64,000 bases of DNA from Gnomoniopsis sp. IMI 355080 (Eukaryota > Ascomycota > Sordariomycetes > Diaporthales > Gnomoniaceae), in assembly GCA_027946555.1 (NCBI GenBank), contig JAPEVC010000001.1:62001-126000 (forward strand), written 5' to 3'. The notes beneath the pieces were generated by a model. It made no database searches. It was not told where the DNA came from and was given only the letters and a program-made list of their open reading frames with translations. The stretch's first letter is position 1. Every line of letters begins with the position of its first letter. Both the position numbers and the translations under genes were made by a program. Positions 1 through 11,603 of the stretch are shown in pieces.

Positions 1-1231
1 GAAAGCAGAGCTTTCAAGAACTACCTTGAGTGGTTTCCCATCTTACTCACTCAGGTCTGCACCAGATGTAGTTCTTCAGAGTCCACATGTACCGGAATAG
101 TATAAGCTGGTAGTTTGTTACAAATCGCGCATTTTTCTTTATTCACATCAAATGGGGAAACACCACAACACTCCCTTGAATATAGCTTCAGTGACAAGTC
201 GCACCTTGACACAAGGTGATTTGTTGATTAACTACAAGGTTGTGAGAATTGCAACGCTGCTTGCAGCTATAAGAGCTACCTTTGGTTAGGTATGCTTTCT
301 GTTTCATGGCGTTCACTCAGGGTCAACGAGAAATAGTCAGCAGCTGAGTCTTGTAAGTATGTAATGAGATGCATCTATTTGCTGCTTTTACGGCCACCGG
401 CGAGTAGCTCCCGGAAGTGGTTAGTGGAAGGACTGAGCCGAGTGGTTATTCTCATAAGAACTCACGTGGGATGGACTGGACTGTTGTGGCTTGGGTGCCT
501 TTCCTAGTACGGTCGGGCTGTATCCCGCTCCCGTTTATCGAGCTCTTTGTTCCTGATGCGTGATATGCTTGGGAAACGAAAAGTGGTGTGATCAAACCTT
601 GTTCAAGTCAAGAAAACAACTTCCGTAAGGCCGTAATACTCAGCTTCCCATCAGTAAAGGACTTGATTAGGTATTCCAATCCGTCTGGACCATCGTACGA
701 GACATGGCACTTTGCAGCGACGGTTTCAGCTACGTGCAAGCAATGGCCTGGCACCACTCCGGGTTTTCAGCCAGCGCAGTGGCCCAATAGTGATCAATTG
801 TTCACAAATGGACATACAAGGCCGTAAAGATGATATTGAACCTATGTTTGATGGTTGAGGATTGGGTCACGTACGATGCAAGACACGCGCTCCGTGCTCG
901 ACGTTGGCGCAATGTCACAAAGCGCCACGGTCCGAAAGCAGAAGGGGACGAACAGGATCAATTCGAAAAAAGGTATTGAGGTTACATTGGAGAAGCTCAT
1001 CATTGGACTCGTTAGATCGTCTCCTTGGAACCTAGACGTATGTTCACAAGCTGAGCAGGTCCAGCACTCATGGCTATACTCTACTTGGTACAAGAAAAGT
1101 ATATAAATGGCATACTCCTCCGTTTCTATACTTGACATACTCTTGGCCTGCAATACAATCTCATTTGAAGATCCAGCATTTAACTATCAACCCATCTATT
1201 CTCTATTCGCAACTACCCAACACTTCACAAA
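1..1231. other. Intergenic, left edge
   Basis: I find no convincing gene here. The short open frames overlap each other on both strands and match no family I recognise. The right end is the promoter of the gene at 1232, with a TATA-like element at 1100-1107. Confidence 0.5.
1100..1107 (+). promoter_or_regulatory. TATA-like element of the 1232 gene
   Basis: TATATAAA lies about 125 bp upstream of the ATG at 1232, at a distance often seen for fungal TATA boxes. The assignment rests on sequence and position only. Confidence 0.4.
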
Positions 1232-2500
1232 ATGTTTAGAAATCTTTTGCCAGCCGACGAGCTCAGCGCCGTCTATGATCCTGTCAAGCAAGTTCTGACG
1301 CTCGCCGCCTCAGGTGAACTTCACACGTACACAACTGGCTACGGGTTCATTCGCCTGCCCTTCGCTGGCGGCCTTCGCTTTGAGCTGATGGGCTGGACAG
1401 ACCCCTTGGGCCCGCCGACCACGCACTACTCTTACTCGGAGCACTTCATCATCCCCAGCCTCACCATTACCGACCCCAGCAAGACCGTGGTCATCGTTAC
1501 GGCCAACCACCCCGACGGTGCGGTTGTTAACATCAAGTTCCTCGGCCTCCAACCCCCTGGAGCGGCGAATGGAAACGAGGTGCTGTCGACCATCCAGGAC
1601 AAGCTCTCCGGGGGTGCGAAGCCCGCGCTGCCGGAAGTAATTGACGTCGCTACGCCCTTGAAGATCAATGCGCTGTTCAAAGAGCCCTTCAATATTAGTG
1701 AGAAGATCAGCACTGCCCTGGGCGCTACTTTGCATGTCGACTTTGACAAGCAGATGCTCAACCTCACCGAGGCAGGTGTCTATGATGGCTCTTTGAACTG
1801 GACCTTCAACTCGGTCCAGACCGGTGAAACCCAAGTCATCACCTCCAGTACCGCGAGTTGGGGTTCCCCCATTATCCGCAAGGTCTATAGTGTCAAGATC
1901 TTTGTGCTTGATGCCGTCACCGCCGACCCCGAATCCACGAAAGCTGCGCTGCTTGCTACTTCCAACGGCTCATCCAACGGCTCCTCCAACGGCTCCTCCA
2001 ATGGCAACGGTGTCAGCAAGACATCAAATGCGATTCTGTCCTTCCTGGGCCGCGTCTTCATCGCGCAGCGCATCGCACAGAATGTGCTACCTTCCGCGCG
2101 CCTCCTACGCGTCCAGGCCACGAAGCCCGCTGGGCCCGTCTTTCCCGTCACGGACCCCCTGATGCTATCGCAGCTGGACGTCCTCTTCGTCGCGGATAAC
2201 GGGAAATATGTGACACTCCACTCGACCGGATGGGGTGAGTATGCACCTCCTGTGGTGAGCGACGGCCCAGTGATCCTGGGGCTTAAGACGTTTGATTTGG
2301 AGAGCGTCAAGGTCGATATTGTGGCCGCGGTGAAGGCCATCCGAGCTACCGGGAACGACAAGGCGTTTTGGGAGTGCACGCTGTCGGAGCCGTTTGGCAA
2401 TCCCAACGACGGCCCGTACGAGCCGATGTACACTTTCCGCATGGTTGACACTAGTTTTGTGTCTGTGAATGCAGTGACGGGTCAGATAGTTGGAGCTTAG
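1232..2500 (+). CDS. Hypothetical protein with an Asn-Gly-Ser repeat
   Basis: This is an uninterrupted 422-residue frame from a clear ATG with a TATA-like element upstream, and its third codon positions are C/G-rich as in the clearly real genes of the window. I do not recognise the family. No signal peptide or membrane segment is evident. At about residues 244-260 (1961-2010) a near-perfect 12-base unit, TCCAACGGCTCC, is repeated about four times and encodes SNGS units, a flexible linker between an N-terminal part (about 1-235) and a C-terminal part (about 265-422). The overlapping minus-strand frames are shadows. It is probably a real fungal gene without assigned function. An intron cannot be excluded but is not needed. 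Confidence 0.75.
   Translation: MFRNLLPADELSAVYDPVKQVLTLAASGELHTYTTGYGFIRLPFAGGLRFELMGWTDPLGPPTTHYSYSEHFIIPSLTITDPSKTVVIVTANHPDGAVVNIKFLGLQPPGAANGNEVLSTIQDKLSGGAKPALPEVIDVATPLKINALFKEPFNISEKISTALGATLHVDFDKQMLNLTEAGVYDGSLNWTFNSVQTGETQVITSSTASWGSPIIRKVYSVKIFVLDAVTADPESTKAALLATSNGSSNGSSNGSSNGNGVSKTSNAILSFLGRVFIAQRIAQNVLPSARLLRVQATKPAGPVFPVTDPLMLSQLDVLFVADNGKYVTLHSTGWGEYAPPVVSDGPVILGLKTFDLESVKVDIVAAVKAIRATGNDKAFWECTLSEPFGNPNDGPYEPMYTFRMVDTSFVSVNAVTGQIVGA
1961..2010 (+). repeat. 12-bp coding minisatellite (SNGS repeats)
   Basis: About four direct copies of TCCAACGGCTCC, the last diverging to TCCAATGGCAAC, lie in frame inside the 1232 gene. Copy number could vary between strains because the period is a multiple of three. 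Confidence 0.8.
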
Positions 2501-3882
2501 TTTCTTCAAGTTCTTTGATTTGACTTGCGATTGCTAATTGATTGAGGGGTTGGTTTCTATACGAAGAATTGCGCAGGATCACGTTTTATCTAGAATATAT
2601 TAGTATTCTAACCTGCCCGACATGGGTCTCTAACAAGTCCCCAAACAATTTCTCAAGAGTATGCCTAAGACTTTTTGCCGAGATCTACGACACTATGTAC
2701 CTAATGTACAAGTTGCCATCTTTCTTTTCAAGTATAGTTCAGCTTGGTCTCACCTGGGATCGCCATATCGTTGTAAGCAAAAATCTTGTTAGATACTATG
2801 CATGAAGGCGTCAGCCAGAATGTTACTTGGCTGCAAGCCTTGGAATCCATCCATCCTGTCTATCTTGTACAGCGGCAATTTTCAAAAGGTCTATCATATC
2901 AATCCGAGAATTCTAGTCTCCGATATGCCTGTAACATTCATCGCTCTACCTGCATTTGCTGTTCATACATATGTTGGTACCTAGCTGTGGCCTGAAACTG
3001 CAATCCGAGGTTTCTCCCACACTGAGCGTAAATTGTTCAAAGAAGAGATATCTTTGATTCGCCGTAAGTTTTTTTCTTAGATAGACCGGTTCATCTGCTT
3101 ACCTCGAGGCCGAGTCTCTTATTTTCGGAGATTCTGCGCCGGTCGAAAGCCGCTTTCATTCACCATGGCGTTCCGCCTGCACAGCAGTCTATGCGGCTAT
3201 CTATGTCCTCAATGGCTCGGGCTTGGTTGTGGCGTTTCACTGCACAATAATTCAGACCTATAAGATGATTCGTTTATATCATAATTCAACTTGATACATC
3301 GTGGAAGTCCGTCTAGTATTGAGTTGCGGGGGAAACTTTAAGTCACGGGCTAGCGAAACTGGTCGTACATGTCTTGATCACAGCTTCAATCACGAGGGAG
3401 AAAAAAAGGAACGAAGTCGGCAGCTTCAGTCAACGTTGGTACATTCAAGCTGAAGAGAAATGTGGTAGATGGTACGACCTTGTTAGAGGCCACCTGGGCA
3501 GTCTTCGGTAATGGTGTTGATATATATGTCAGTGGACCTCGGGAGTGCTTGGAAAACTTTCGAAGAACTCCAGCTGATGTCCATACGACCTTATTTTCAT
3601 GGAATCCATACACAGATGCCAACAATACCTGCTCGCTAAGCCGACCTTTAGAGAGGTTCAGTCCCAGGAAAAAGGTAGGTCTTAATTGCAATGACCAATA
3701 GGACTGGATTCTCGAGTATGTACGTGTAGTTCGACAAGTATCTTTGTAAGACACCGAACTGTGTTGATAGTCCATCGGGTGATCGTGCTGGAAGGCCAAG
3801 CCGATTTTTCTGCCAAGATCTCGCTGAGGACTCCATGAACCAAACAGCCGTCCGTCCGAATAGACCAGACTGCCCTTCGGTA
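2501..3882. other. Intergenic
   Basis: No supported gene. A 137-codon minus frame at 3386-3799 has no recognisable family and lies just downstream of the dehydrogenase gene, where 3' UTR is expected. Confidence 0.5.
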
Positions 3883-4911
3883 TTACTCAGCAAGCAGCGA
3901 AGGAGGGGGCGCAGGAAGCGAGAGCCCGGAGTCAATAGGCAGAGCAGTACCATTGATGAAGCTAGCGTAAGGGCTCGAAAGGAAGACAACATAGTCGGCC
4001 ACCTCGTCTGGAGAAGCTGCTCGCTTTAACGGCGACATGTGTGCAATGGCTTGCCCAATGATGGGGTTGACTTGAACGCAATCCTGCACTATAGGTGTAT
4101 CAACGAATCCAGGGCAGACGGCGTTCACGCGGATGCCGCTCTGCAAAGCCAGCGTGTCAACGACAGCAGACTTTACGATACCCAAGATCGCATGTTTCCC
4201 AGTCGTATAGGAAAACATGCCCGGCGCAGGGACCAGAGAATTCAGGGACCCTAGTAGGACTATAGAGCCCCTGCCGAGCGTGCGTGTACCATAGCGGCCT
4301 ACGTAAGTAGGTGGTTCTTGCTTCGACATGGCGCCGATCAGCTCGCGGACAAAAAGCGCGGCGCCACGAACGTTGATGCTTATCGATCTGTCGAACACGT
4401 CCATGTCTAGAGCTGGCGTGAATGACTGGTACTTCTCCAAGTCCACCTGTAGGCTACCATTAGTTCCTGGCACTGTTGAACGACATATCTTGGAACATGA
4501 GCCCGGAATAGAGCTTGATAAAGACTTACACCGGCACTGTTCACAGCGTAATCAATACGCCCAAACACCACCAGTGCAGTTGCGACAAGACTCTGCACAC
4601 TTGACCCCTCAGCAATGTCTAACTGGAAGGCAAGAGCACGGTATTCGGTATGCTTTGCGCCCTGTTTGCTTTCTTCCGCAGCCTTCTGAGCCCCTTCAAG
4701 GTTGAGATCGGCAAAAATGACGGCTTTGGCACCGGCATCTGCGAAAGCCAGGGCCGTCTCCCGCCCAATCCCAGAGGCAGCCTGCGACGACAAGACGTTA
4801 GAAATCGGATCGAATAAAGGATCAATGAATGGAGCTGGGTAGATGGCGAGAAAAAATACTCACACCAGTCACTAGGGCCACACCCCCATCCAGAGTTAGT
4901 TTGGAGGCCAT
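3883..4911 (-). CDS. Short-chain dehydrogenase/reductase (SDR)
   Basis: There are three exons on the minus strand: 4911-4864, 4781-4530 and 4446-3883, with GT-AG introns of 82 and 83 nt, giving about 287 residues. The N-terminus has the Rossmann cofactor motif TGAASGIG, formed exactly across the first splice junction. Asn-Ser-Ala-Gly (an NNAG variant) stands at the second junction. A GSLNS segment supplies the expected catalytic serine, YTTGK is the catalytic Tyr-x3-Lys, and NAVCPGFVDTP is the usual loop after it. It is a classical SDR oxidoreductase of normal length, probably NAD(P)(H)-dependent and cytosolic. The substrate cannot be read from sequence. No related pathway genes are adjacent. 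Confidence 0.9.
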
Positions 4912-6816
4912 TGCAACATGAATGTGTTGGGAATTGGCGACGTCCGTGGCGTGTTGTTTGTGATGAAGTCTAAAGGCACTCTGAATAGCTAGATAGCGGG
5001 AATGAGATATCCTGGTGAGCGAAGAGATTGACTGAAAACTTTCTCAATGGGGTGGATGTCGAGTAAATACGGAGAGATGTGTTCGGTGAGGCTGTCCTCG
5101 AAAGACACGACTGCGCCGTAGACTGCGCCGTGAACCCGCATAGTGAGCGTCAATCAAAAGTATGAGCGTGATGCACGATCCAATTATCCATGTCAGCCTG
5201 GAGAGTTATTCAAGGTTCCCATGTCGTACCGTTGTATGTAGCTCCCTCCTCCCTTTCTTGAAGACTTTCTATAGAATTGCCCCGGCCAAAGAACTTGAGC
5301 ATGGAGTGGGTAATTTAAAGAGACGATTCTTTGGAAGGAAAAGAGGAATGTTTGTTTTCCAAAAAGTACATCAGTCATTCAAGCTCCAGACGATCACAAT
5401 AAGCAAACCCCAGGTGAGTTCCTTAAGTCTTGTGAACGGAATTATGGAACTTTTGCTCTCAATCAGGCACTGAGTCCCTTGAAATATAAAAACCAGAGCA
5501 TTGAATTACGAGGGAAGACACTGAGATCTGAGAATGATTTTAGACGGTGGATTGAATAGCTATGTCCATTGGGCAAAGTAAAGTAGAGCAACACCTTATC
5601 CTCCAATTTCTTCTTGGTGTCGATCCTCGTCTCCATGAGCACCATGTCCGTCGTTGGTCTTGGCCATGCATCAGAGACTAGAGGATGACAGGGTTCGTAT
5701 GGAACCTACAGATCTGCCATACGGAGGAAAGATGTTTCGATATGCCTACAAATTCCTGTTCCATCACAGGGTACTAGCCAAGTACTTCCCATAACATACA
5801 CTGCCATCTTCATAATAGCAGACCATCCAGTTGGGGCCCAGGTTCTCCGGGCCAGTCGATGAGTACGATTCCAATTTATAAGTATACATTAGAACCATGG
5901 TGACGCAGTGGATAATAGTTGACAAACTCGTATTAGTAGGTAATTGCTTCTCAGATTAGTTGTACGGCAGCTCTGGATGGAAACATAGATACAACCTTAG
6001 AGATCTTTTCTTTCTTTTTTTTTTTTTTTTTTTTGGTTTGCTTTTCATTCTCTTGGACGGGGAAGGCATTTACGAATGCCAGAGGATGTTCATAAACTCT
6101 CGCAGCTTCAAACAGCATCTTATGGCCATCGTAGCCAGTGTTACGAGATTGTGACCTGTAGTACCCAGCTTGCAGAACAAAACCTCATGAACGCCAACAC
6201 ATGTATCCAACATTGGAATCTGCCACCCAAATGTCATTCACGAGACGAACATTGCAAATTCGGTGTGTCAAGCGGCAGCTCACCACCTACGACAAGATAG
6301 ACATCCGAGATGATTCTCGCGTGAGTAGCAGCGGGACGTTGGTCGCCCAGGGAGGTCTATAAGGTGTGCAAATACGTACGACAGTATGATATTACAGCGG
6401 TATATCTTCTCGCACCGGCTTCGCACCAGCGGTACTTGAGAAAGTCTCCCAGTGCATTTTTCACTTGGACTCGTTATTTTAGCGAATCTTACAAGTGAAT
6501 GACCTCGCGGACTCTGGTTCTGAGCCCATTTATTGCTATTGAGTACTAGCGTTGATGCTCAAGGTCTCTCTCGTGACCGGTGTTGCCCTTGCGGGTACTA
6601 GGTGGACTTATGTTTTGGCTAACATATGCTTCGCTCCCATCTCAGCTTTCTTTACATTTGTCCCGTCCTTGGAGAATGGAAAAAATACAAAGAATGATTT
6701 GTGGCCAAAAGATTCAGCCTGAGACATTTCTTTTCGATTCCCCTCTGTTTTACATCTACTCTATCACCACACTTTGATTGAGATTACGTTACAATAAATC
6801 TACTCTGTCCGCCAAA
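4912..6816. other. Intergenic with a poly-T tract
   Basis: No gene is supported over about 1.9 kb. The region includes the divergent upstream sequences of the SDR (minus) and of the orphan gene at 6817 (plus), and a 24-base T run at 6011-6034. Confidence 0.5.
6011..6034 (+). repeat. Poly-T tract (24 nt)
   Basis: An uninterrupted T run follows a TC-rich stretch. It could be a poly-A tail of an old retrocopy read on the minus strand, or a simple slippage tract. No retroelement coding sequence is adjacent. Confidence 0.8.
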
Positions 6817-7340
6817 ATGGCTCGAATCAGCCGCCGGCTGAAGGACAAGCAGTCCAACCAGAAATCTCCTGCGAAATACACATCAGTGATTCATCTGGGC
6901 TCTCTAGATCTGGACGACTACGAGTCATCCATGGGCCACTATATTCATAAACGGCTCGAAAGGGTTTTCGACGACACAGATGTCAACATCTCGCTTGAAG
7001 TGGTAAGTCTTGGCCCAGATATTTGGATATATTGTTGTTGTCTCGTTGTTCATGTTTTGGTCATACCCGACTGCGTAGCTTGGAAACATTTTTCTAACCC
7101 TCGTCCTTTGGGGATACCAGGAAAGAGACGACAGTACGAACGAGATCACAGGGTACATTCTTGAATGTCAACCAAACAAAGTTATTTCGGAGGCAAGTAA
7201 TGGGGCTTCCACCCACAAAGCAGTGCCTCTTCAAACCACTGACAATTTGGCAGCGTATCGTAGATTTCCAGTTTAGGGAGGCATATGCAGATTGGTTGAG
7301 GCTTTTCAAGGGTGTGAGACATCCAAATGTACATTCATGA
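6817..7340 (+). CDS. Small orphan protein, three exons, GC-AG intron
   Basis: The proposed exons are 6817-7002, 7121-7192 and 7254-7340, encoding 114 residues. Intron 1 is GTAAGT...CCAG (118 nt). Intron 2 starts with GCAAGT, the consensus GC donor, and ends TTGGCAG (61 nt). Both junctions keep phase 0 and lead to a stop at 7338-7340. The N-terminus is strongly basic (residues 5-20 carry six Arg/Lys, MARISRRLKDK...). The middle is acidic and the C-terminus is helical and amphipathic (VDFQFREAYADWLRLF). I do not recognise the family, and there is no signal peptide or membrane segment. Without intron 2 the frame would stop at about 7275 and the protein would be about 117 residues. A basic N-terminus might suit DNA or RNA binding, but that is a guess. 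Confidence 0.5.
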
Positions 7341-8569
7341 AGTGAATAGACTCTTGGGATGCTCGGCACGTACGTAATATACATGAGAGAGTGTGAACAT
7401 GGATTAATGTGTGTCCTAGTGGTGGAGGACTGTGTCTGGTATGTTTACCTAGGTACCCCCACCACAGGCTCGTTCTTAGCGAACAAGCAGACTGCTATCT
7501 TGATTACAATTGGTATCACATCCGTGAGGTCTTCTCTCTACCGTAAATGACTGAAACCTTGTGAAGTTTTCGAAGTCAGCGATGAGTATTCATTCTCTTC
7601 CATCCTGATGTTAGCCTCCGCGCTAAGTTTCCCGCTCCTTGGCTGTACCTAGATACTCTCGATATTGCCTTGATTGTTGTCCTCATCCTCAGTCTCCGAA
7701 TCACCATTGCTATTACTCTCAGAGTCTTTCACGGCTGGCAACTTCGCACGCCAGGATGAAACCTTGGGCATTGGCTTTAACGTGAAAGACAGCTGAGTGG
7801 AATCAGCATCGTGATAATGGTCATCTCGCCACTAGTCTCTCCTAGCTATCTCATCGTCGCCGCCCTGAAGAAGATGATTGATTTATCGATCAAGTTGCTT
7901 GAAGCCATTGAAGATTATCTCAATTATTTTTTGCCCAACGCGGGGTTCGACTGACCCTCCGTCATATGAGAGACCTCAATCTCCGCGAGAGCGATGGCCG
8001 TCTGCCAGGCATATCTTGTCTGTCGCTTTGCTTGTCAGTATGCGTAATGTAGATACACACAGAGTCCAAGAGAGCGCTGATCTGAATATGGATGGCACTG
8101 AGCTAGTATTCCAAGTTGGATGGTGTCCCTCCTTTCTGAGCATTCGGGTAGTAACGAGCTCTAAACTTTATGCTCAATTCCATTCTTACCTCTTGCACCT
8201 TACTGGCGCACCACAAACAAATACAGCAGTGTTCTGAGAGAGCAATATTATGGTTTCTGGTCCTTTCGACGCCTCCGTTTCGGTGTACATCGAAATCCTC
8301 GACCGCTTTGAGGCAGTAGAGTTGTTGAGGGAAGCAGGACTAAATGCAGTAGAGTAGAGTCGTCCCGATGTTTGAATCGAGTAAAAAGTGTCGTTAAATC
8401 GATCAGGTTCGGTATTGACTTGGGAAAGAAAGCCAAAAGGAGAAATACATAGTCTTTGCTTCAATATACCAGGTTCGTGCCAAAATGGATCGTAGGAGCC
8501 CCAGCAGTCTACAGCAGCCGGCAAGAGTCAAGACACGAATGACAATGTCCTTGGAGTCATGTTATGGGG

Positions 8570-9273
8570 GAAGTGCACTTAGCGGCGAACGCTGGTTAAT
8601 GAAAACGAAGAGATGGCATGCCTGGACAAATTGGGCCGGAACTCAGAAACTCTCAAGTCCTGGCTCGAGCTGCTACCGGCAGGTGGTTATGGGTCCAGGT
8701 TTTCTGCCCGGTGCTCGCTTTCCGGTCGTATCTCAGTAGGAAATAAGCATCTGCAGTGTTATTTCTTTGTTGCATTGGTTGTAAGTGATGGCACATCCAC
8801 ATGAGATGCCCTAACTGAGCCTTCCCAGGTGTGTCTACGACCTCATTACCCCTAAGCCTCGTCGCGGCCAGACTCTCCCGCATATCAGAACAGACCGAGA
8901 CCAACTGGGTTCTTTTCTCTTGGATGCTCGTGTGCCGAAAACGGGCCTTGTGGTAGTGAACACCAAGCTTCGTCCCCTGCAAGAACCGTGATGGCCAGCC
9001 TCACAGGCCAGCTCCACACCCATATGCTGAGTCGACCCATCGAGGTCGATCTCTCTCTCTTTCTTGGCGCCTGAAAGATGGACAGACCTGAAAGAACAGA
9101 ATCTTACGACAAATGGTACAATCTTTGACGAGCTCGTGAAGCAGCTGCCGTCGAAGGCTGTGCTTTCGTGCATTTCAGACGAGGTTGCCTTGTATGTACG
9201 AGACTGGTGTAGGGCAACAAGACTTCGATACTGTTTCCAGGAGACTGACACGGCTCGCAAAGGGAAGCAATGA
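8570..9273 (+). pseudogene. Possible degenerate remnant of a fungal STAND/NLR-type gene
   Basis: Three readable plus-strand pieces follow one another in different frames: 8613-8804 (contains LKSWLELLPAGGYGS), about 8829-8982 (CVYDLITPKPRRG...) and 9064-9273. The first piece resembles, from memory, the short helix-turn segment ending in GDYG found near the N-terminus of many fungal STAND/NLR-like proteins. No start codon, splice pattern or full domain can be assembled. It could equally be chance. Confidence 0.2.
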
Positions 9274-10307
9274 CATGGGTTTCCAAATTTCCAAGGTTTG
9301 GTAACTTACTGAATTCGAGCAATTGATCTAGATCAATACTTCACCGGGCAAACGCTGGATTTGGACAAAGACGTGGAGACAGAGGACTCGTCGGCCCGGA
9401 AGACAGCGAGCATGGGATAACCACGAAAGACTAATGGGATTTGGCTTTCTTCTGTGTCACAGGAACCGCTTGAGATAAGGAGGTTCGTGTCAGGTCGTCC
9501 GGAATACACTCTATCTGTCACCTCTTGAGATATAGAACGAGGTTTATGGAATTCGACTTTCTTCTGTTGTAAATTACTGTGACAAACCAATATGGTGATT
9601 CCGAATGCGCGCAATCGTTTCAGAACCAAAGCCAAGCGCCAGTTCTCTGCGAGTCAGAGGAGAACCCACCAGGAGGCCTGGTGATAGCACGTGTCGCCCG
9701 CCAGCTTGATGGTCATGGGAAGCACATTAAGCGAGCCTCTCGCACAAATGGGTTCCACTGGAGAATCAATGCTGTTTAGGTGCAATATATCCCCCATTCG
9801 GCGTTGGGTTGTGGAGCATCGTGTATGAATCTCGAAATCTGCCGGATACGGTAAAAAGTGGGTGCTTCAGGAAGATCCTGAGCCGAAGTCAAATTCGCGC
9901 CAAGCCGGCCAAGCACATCTGATCCAGTGACAAGGCTAGAATGACTAGGTCAAAATCGAGATCCTCCTTAAAGTTAATCACATGGATCGGTCAATTCATT
10001 CAGCCACTGAAGGCATTGCAATCTGACACATGGCAAGCATACCCACCTAGTGGTCTTACCGTTAGAGGGAGTTTTGCTCCGGACCGGGGAATAGGGGATA
10101 TATTGTATAGTAGCGCTATTTGCCAGGGGACTGGCCGTTTGGTGGCCTATGTGTCTGTGTCTTATATCATACAGGACATGGCAATCCTACCTCGACGGCC
10201 AACTTGGGCCCGTCTGTACGACATATTTTTCCAGTTGCAATTGGCAAGCTTGGTTCCACAGGTCCGAGTCAGCGCCCACAAAATTCGCTGATTGTGGTAC
10301 TTTCCCG

Positions 10308-10331
10308 GTAGATCTACGTTCGTAGATCTAC
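10308..10331. repeat. Perfect inverted repeat, 11-nt arms
   Basis: The arm GTAGATCTACG is followed after two T residues by its exact reverse complement. Each arm also contains the 10-nt palindrome GTAGATCTAC, so the site is a direct pair of palindromes as well as a hairpin. It lies in non-coding DNA; its function is unknown. Confidence 0.85.
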
Positions 10332-11458
10332 AGTGTGACGGCGGTCAACGGCAGCACGCCTTGTCTCAGCCGCAACAGGGGTCCCGCCCAGCCGCCCAGC
10401 TACATACTATGTAGTACCAAGGGGGAACAAATAAGGTAGTAAGCCTCGGCTGCAGCCGCTCCCTGCAAATCTTACTCTAGAAGTCTAGTCTTTAGCAGCC
10501 ACAAGGGTGTGACCTGTTCAGAAATTGTTCTCCCGATGTCCATCATCTCCAAGTTGCAAAATTACAGGCATGCTGAGAAGACGCAGCCTCGCTGTCAGTC
10601 ACATGAATGTCGTATAGCATCACACGATACCATGAGCCCCATATCGCTTGTCGTTGGTGGGGATAATCACCGAACTGCTAGGCTAAGCCTGCCGCTTGTG
10701 AACATGGAATATACAGCGAGCTTTCCCTTCCAGGTAGCGACTAGAGACCCTGCCTGACTCGGGAAATAAGGATTTCAGGGTCCAGTATGGGTCGGGTACT
10801 CGCCATCACCGTTACTAGGTACCTGTCATGTAACAGACTGCCCAGGCACAGACGTTCGGCTCTACAGCCTGATGCCCATGGACGGCTAGGAGGTATGTAG
10901 TATGTGGCTTGCTGTCAACATGAACCTTGTTTTTAAGCTTACCTACCTAGGTATGTAGAATCGGATGATGCCTTGTCACCACAATTTTCTATTTTCTCCT
11001 CTTATAGACAAAATAAAACAGTGCTTTCAGCAGTCAGCACTACACATGGCTGCCAGTGCTCGCCTTTTCGTAAGCCTAGTCCCAAGCGAACTACTGTATT
11101 TGGCACTCGAGAAAAGACACTGGTCTCCTCCTTTTTCTAAAGTCTAGACTACCTATGCACTGCGTCTCTTCTAGTGATAATTCCAATTCCAATGAGAGTC
11201 ATGCCCAGCGTGATGCCATCAGAGAGGAAAGGATGACTCTCTTGGCAGGGCTCCTCCTGCTGCTACCTTGGAGCCCCAAGGAGCAAGATTGCGGTGGTGC
11301 TGGGCAGGAATTGTTGGATAGGCTGTCCACTTAGGACAACCGCCCGCATGAGACAGTAATTACCAACAGGTAGATCATCAACTACACATCGAGTCATATT
11401 TCAACCTCATGGTGCATGCCTCCAGATGCTGTCAACGGCGAGGCCTAATCTCAACACA

Positions 11459-11465
11459 TATATAA
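11459..11465 (+). promoter_or_regulatory. TATA-like element of the 11604 gene
   Basis: TATATAA lies about 140 bp upstream of the start codon and is followed by a C/A/T-rich leader typical of strongly expressed fungal genes. Confidence 0.45.
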
Positions 11466-11603
11466 GGACGTCCAAAGCCTGCTCACAAACACATCTTCTC
11501 ACTCCTCATCTTCCACTCACTCACTAACCACTCCTTCAAACAACTCACAGCAACTCATTCATCACTTTCTCCAACTTCTTCTAACCAGAACCCCACAGCC
11601 AAA

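Larger units (their letters stand above)
7341..11603. other. 4.3-kb gene-poor stretch
   Basis: No intact gene is supported. Frames are short and unlike known families, apart from a possible degenerate coding remnant at about 8.57-9.27 kb. A perfect inverted repeat sits at 10308-10331. The last 150 bp are the promoter of the secreted-protein gene at 11604. The composition suggests old, eroded accessory DNA. Confidence 0.5.

Noticed and set aside
3386..3799. 137-codon minus-strand frame downstream of the SDR
   Set aside because: No family features, no supporting splice pattern and probably 3' flank.
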